Positions 14,585 through 16,014 of a stretch of DNA of 16,014 nucleotides are shown in pieces; the first letter of the stretch is position 1, and the number at the start of each line of letters is the position of its first letter. The DNA comes from Gammaproteobacteria bacterium (GTDB lineage Bacteria > Pseudomonadota > Gammaproteobacteria > S012-40), in contig JAOUPJ010000040.1 in assembly GCA_029879945.1 (NCBI GenBank), positions 1-16,014 of the forward strand, given 5' to 3'. The position numbers and the translations under genes were made by a program. Below the pieces are notes generated by a model. That model worked only from the letters and a program-made list of their open reading frames with translations. It was not told the DNA's origin and searched no databases.

Positions 14585-15859
14585 ATGCGGCTATTTGCGT
14601 TCGGAATAAATCACAAAACAGCACCGGTTGATGTCCGCGAACAGGTGGCGTTTGCCCCTGAGCGCTTGAAGGAGGCCTTAAAAAGCCTTAAGTCTCAACC
14701 ACATATTACAGAAGCCGCCATACTCTCCACCTGTAATCGCACAGAACTCTACTGCTGTGTGAATGGCTCAGGCAGCCCGGACCCTATACAGTCCTGGTTT
14801 TTGGACTATCACCATCTACTGGACGAAAAGATCAATCCCTATGTGTACATCCATCCCGATAGGGACGCCGTCCGCCACTTGTTGCGCGTCGCCAGCGGCT
14901 TGGATTCCCTGGTTTTGGGTGAGCCTCAGATCCTGGGTCAGGTCAAATCGGCCTATCGCGAAGCTTCAGAAGCCGGCACTTTGGGTACCATACTCAACAA
15001 ACTCTGCCAACATACCTTCAATGTGGCCAAGCAGGTGCGCACCGACACCGCCATCGGCGAAAGCCCGGTTTCCGTGGCCTTCGCTGCCGTTAGTCTTTCC
15101 AAGCAGTTCTTTAGTGATTTTAGCAAACACACGGCACTGATGATCGGCGCGGGCGAAACCATTGAACTGGCAGCCCGTCACCTCAAGGAAAACGGCATCG
15201 GCAATATCATCATTGCCAACCGTACCGTAGAACGCGGCGAGGAATTGGCGCGGGAAGTAGGCGGGTTTGCCATCGCCCTAGGTGAAATCCCGGAGCACTT
15301 ACATAAAGCAGATATCCTGATCTCTTCCACCGCCAGCCAATTACCCATACTCGGCAAGGGCACCGCCGAACGCGCCATCAAGGCCCGTAAGCGCAGACCC
15401 ATGTTGATGGTGGACATCGCCGTACCCCGGGATATAGAACCCGAAGTGGCCGATTTGGCGGACGTCTACCTCTATACAGTGGACGATCTGCAAGATATTA
15501 TCGAAGAAGGGCTTAAGTCGCGTCAGGATGCAGCACAACAGGCTGAAGATATAATCGACACGCAAGTCCTCAAATTTATGGGCTGGATACGCTCCCAAGG
15601 CTCAGTCGACCTGATTAAACAATTCCGTAGCCAAATGGAACAACTACGCGAACAGGAACTGGAAAAGAGCCTTAAAGCACTGAGTAAGCCCAATGCGAAT
15701 CCGGAAGAAGTATTAAAAAGACTAGCGCATAATTTAACAAACAAACTGACACACGGACCAACCACCCGGCTGCGCGAAGCCGGCACCGAGAATCGTACCG
15801 AGGTGCTACAAGTAGCCGCCGAAATCTTTGATCTTAAAAACTCCAACGACAAACCGTGA
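14585..15859 (+). CDS. hemA: Glutamyl-tRNA reductase
   Basis: This 424-residue enzyme reduces the glutamate on charged tRNA-Glu to glutamate-1-semialdehyde with NADPH, the committed step of tetrapyrrole (heme) synthesis in the C5 pathway. GINHKTAPVDVREQ opens the protein, and STCNRTELY holds the nucleophile Cys50. His98 and GLDSLVLGEPQILGQVK belong to the catalytic domain. GAGET (188-192) starts the NADPH Rossmann domain. VDIAVPRDIEPEV lies near 275, and the C-terminal helical dimerisation domain follows from about 305. The length is normal. The ATG at 14585 has no obvious Shine-Dalgarno, but no other in-frame start fits the family N-terminus. It overlaps prfA by 4 bp, the classical hemA-prfA operon. 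Confidence 0.97.
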   Translation: MRLFAFGINHKTAPVDVREQVAFAPERLKEALKSLKSQPHITEAAILSTCNRTELYCCVNGSGSPDPIQSWFLDYHHLLDEKINPYVYIHPDRDAVRHLLRVASGLDSLVLGEPQILGQVKSAYREASEAGTLGTILNKLCQHTFNVAKQVRTDTAIGESPVSVAFAAVSLSKQFFSDFSKHTALMIGAGETIELAARHLKENGIGNIIIANRTVERGEELAREVGGFAIALGEIPEHLHKADILISSTASQLPILGKGTAERAIKARKRRPMLMVDIAVPRDIEPEVADLADVYLYTVDDLQDIIEEGLKSRQDAAQQAEDIIDTQVLKFMGWIRSQGSVDLIKQFRSQMEQLREQELEKSLKALSKPNANPEEVLKRLAHNLTNKLTHGPTTRLREAGTENRTEVLQVAAEIFDLKNSNDKP

Positions 15860-16014
15860 ATCCAAATTTAATTAGTAAACTTGAAAAAATCTACGAGCGG
15901 GTAGAGGAAATCAACGGCCTGCTCGCTGATCCTGCCGTGATTAATGATCAGAAAAAGTTTCGCGGCTTGTCGATGGAGCATTCGCAAATTCTTCCAGTTG
16001 CAACGACCTTCGAA
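15856..16014 (+). CDS. prfA: Peptide chain release factor 1, N-terminal fragment (cut by window end)
   Basis: The first 53 codons are in the window, starting at GTG 15856, which overlaps the hemA stop as GTGA. The translation begins MNPNLISKLEKIYERVEEIN and continues with LLADPAVINDQKKFRGLSMEHSQ, matching the helical N-terminal domain of RF1. The GGQ and PxT motifs that recognise stop codons and release peptides lie beyond the end. RF2 is less likely, because prfA follows hemA in most gammaproteobacteria and the N-terminus fits RF1. It is truncated by the window, not broken. Confidence 0.92.
   Translation, partial: MNPNLISKLEKIYERVEEINGLLADPAVINDQKKFRGLSMEHSQILPVATTFE

Overview
The window is chromosomal DNA from a gammaproteobacterium. 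This is inferred from gene order: a TPR lipoprotein, lolB, ispE, tRNA-Gln, prs, rplY, pth and ychF in one direction, with hemA-prfA diverging from them, is the arrangement known from Pseudomonas and relatives. The proteins are also clearly gammaproteobacterial. I cannot place it below class level. Coding density is high, base composition is moderate, and seven of the thirteen protein genes start with GTG.

Layout from left to right. At 26-102 lies a minus-strand elongator tRNA-Met with its own promoter. At 272-291 is a near-perfect LexA box, followed by the plus-strand SOS mutagenesis cassette imuA-imuB-dnaE2 (313-5594). This encodes a translesion 'mutasome': an accessory protein, a catalytically dead Y-family polymerase and an error-prone C-family polymerase. 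Running toward it, with only 6 bp between the stop codons, is a minus-strand lipoprotein that combines a Calx-beta domain with an M23 peptidase domain (5601-6926). From 7071 to 14344 a long minus-strand block holds housekeeping genes, read in the order TPR lipoprotein, lolB, ispE, tRNA-Gln, prs, rplY, pth, ychF. At 14585 hemA starts in the opposite direction and overlaps the beginning of prfA, which is cut by the window end.

Functionally, the minus block serves outer-membrane lipoprotein sorting (LolB), isoprenoid precursor synthesis (IspE), PRPP supply (Prs) and translation (tRNA-Gln, L25, peptidyl-tRNA hydrolase, YchF). HemA uses charged glutamyl-tRNA to begin tetrapyrrole synthesis. The SOS cassette is expected to be silent until LexA is cleaved.

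The least ordinary part is 10638-11054, between prs and tRNA-Gln. It holds two tandem 185-bp copies of a small, highly structured element. Each copy ends in an exact duplicate of the tRNA-Gln 3' tail plus its flank, and each also carries an inverted near-copy of the tRNA T-arm. It looks like a tiny tRNA-tail-targeted element, or an amplified structured repeat, with no protein of its own. This is the main candidate for something undescribed.
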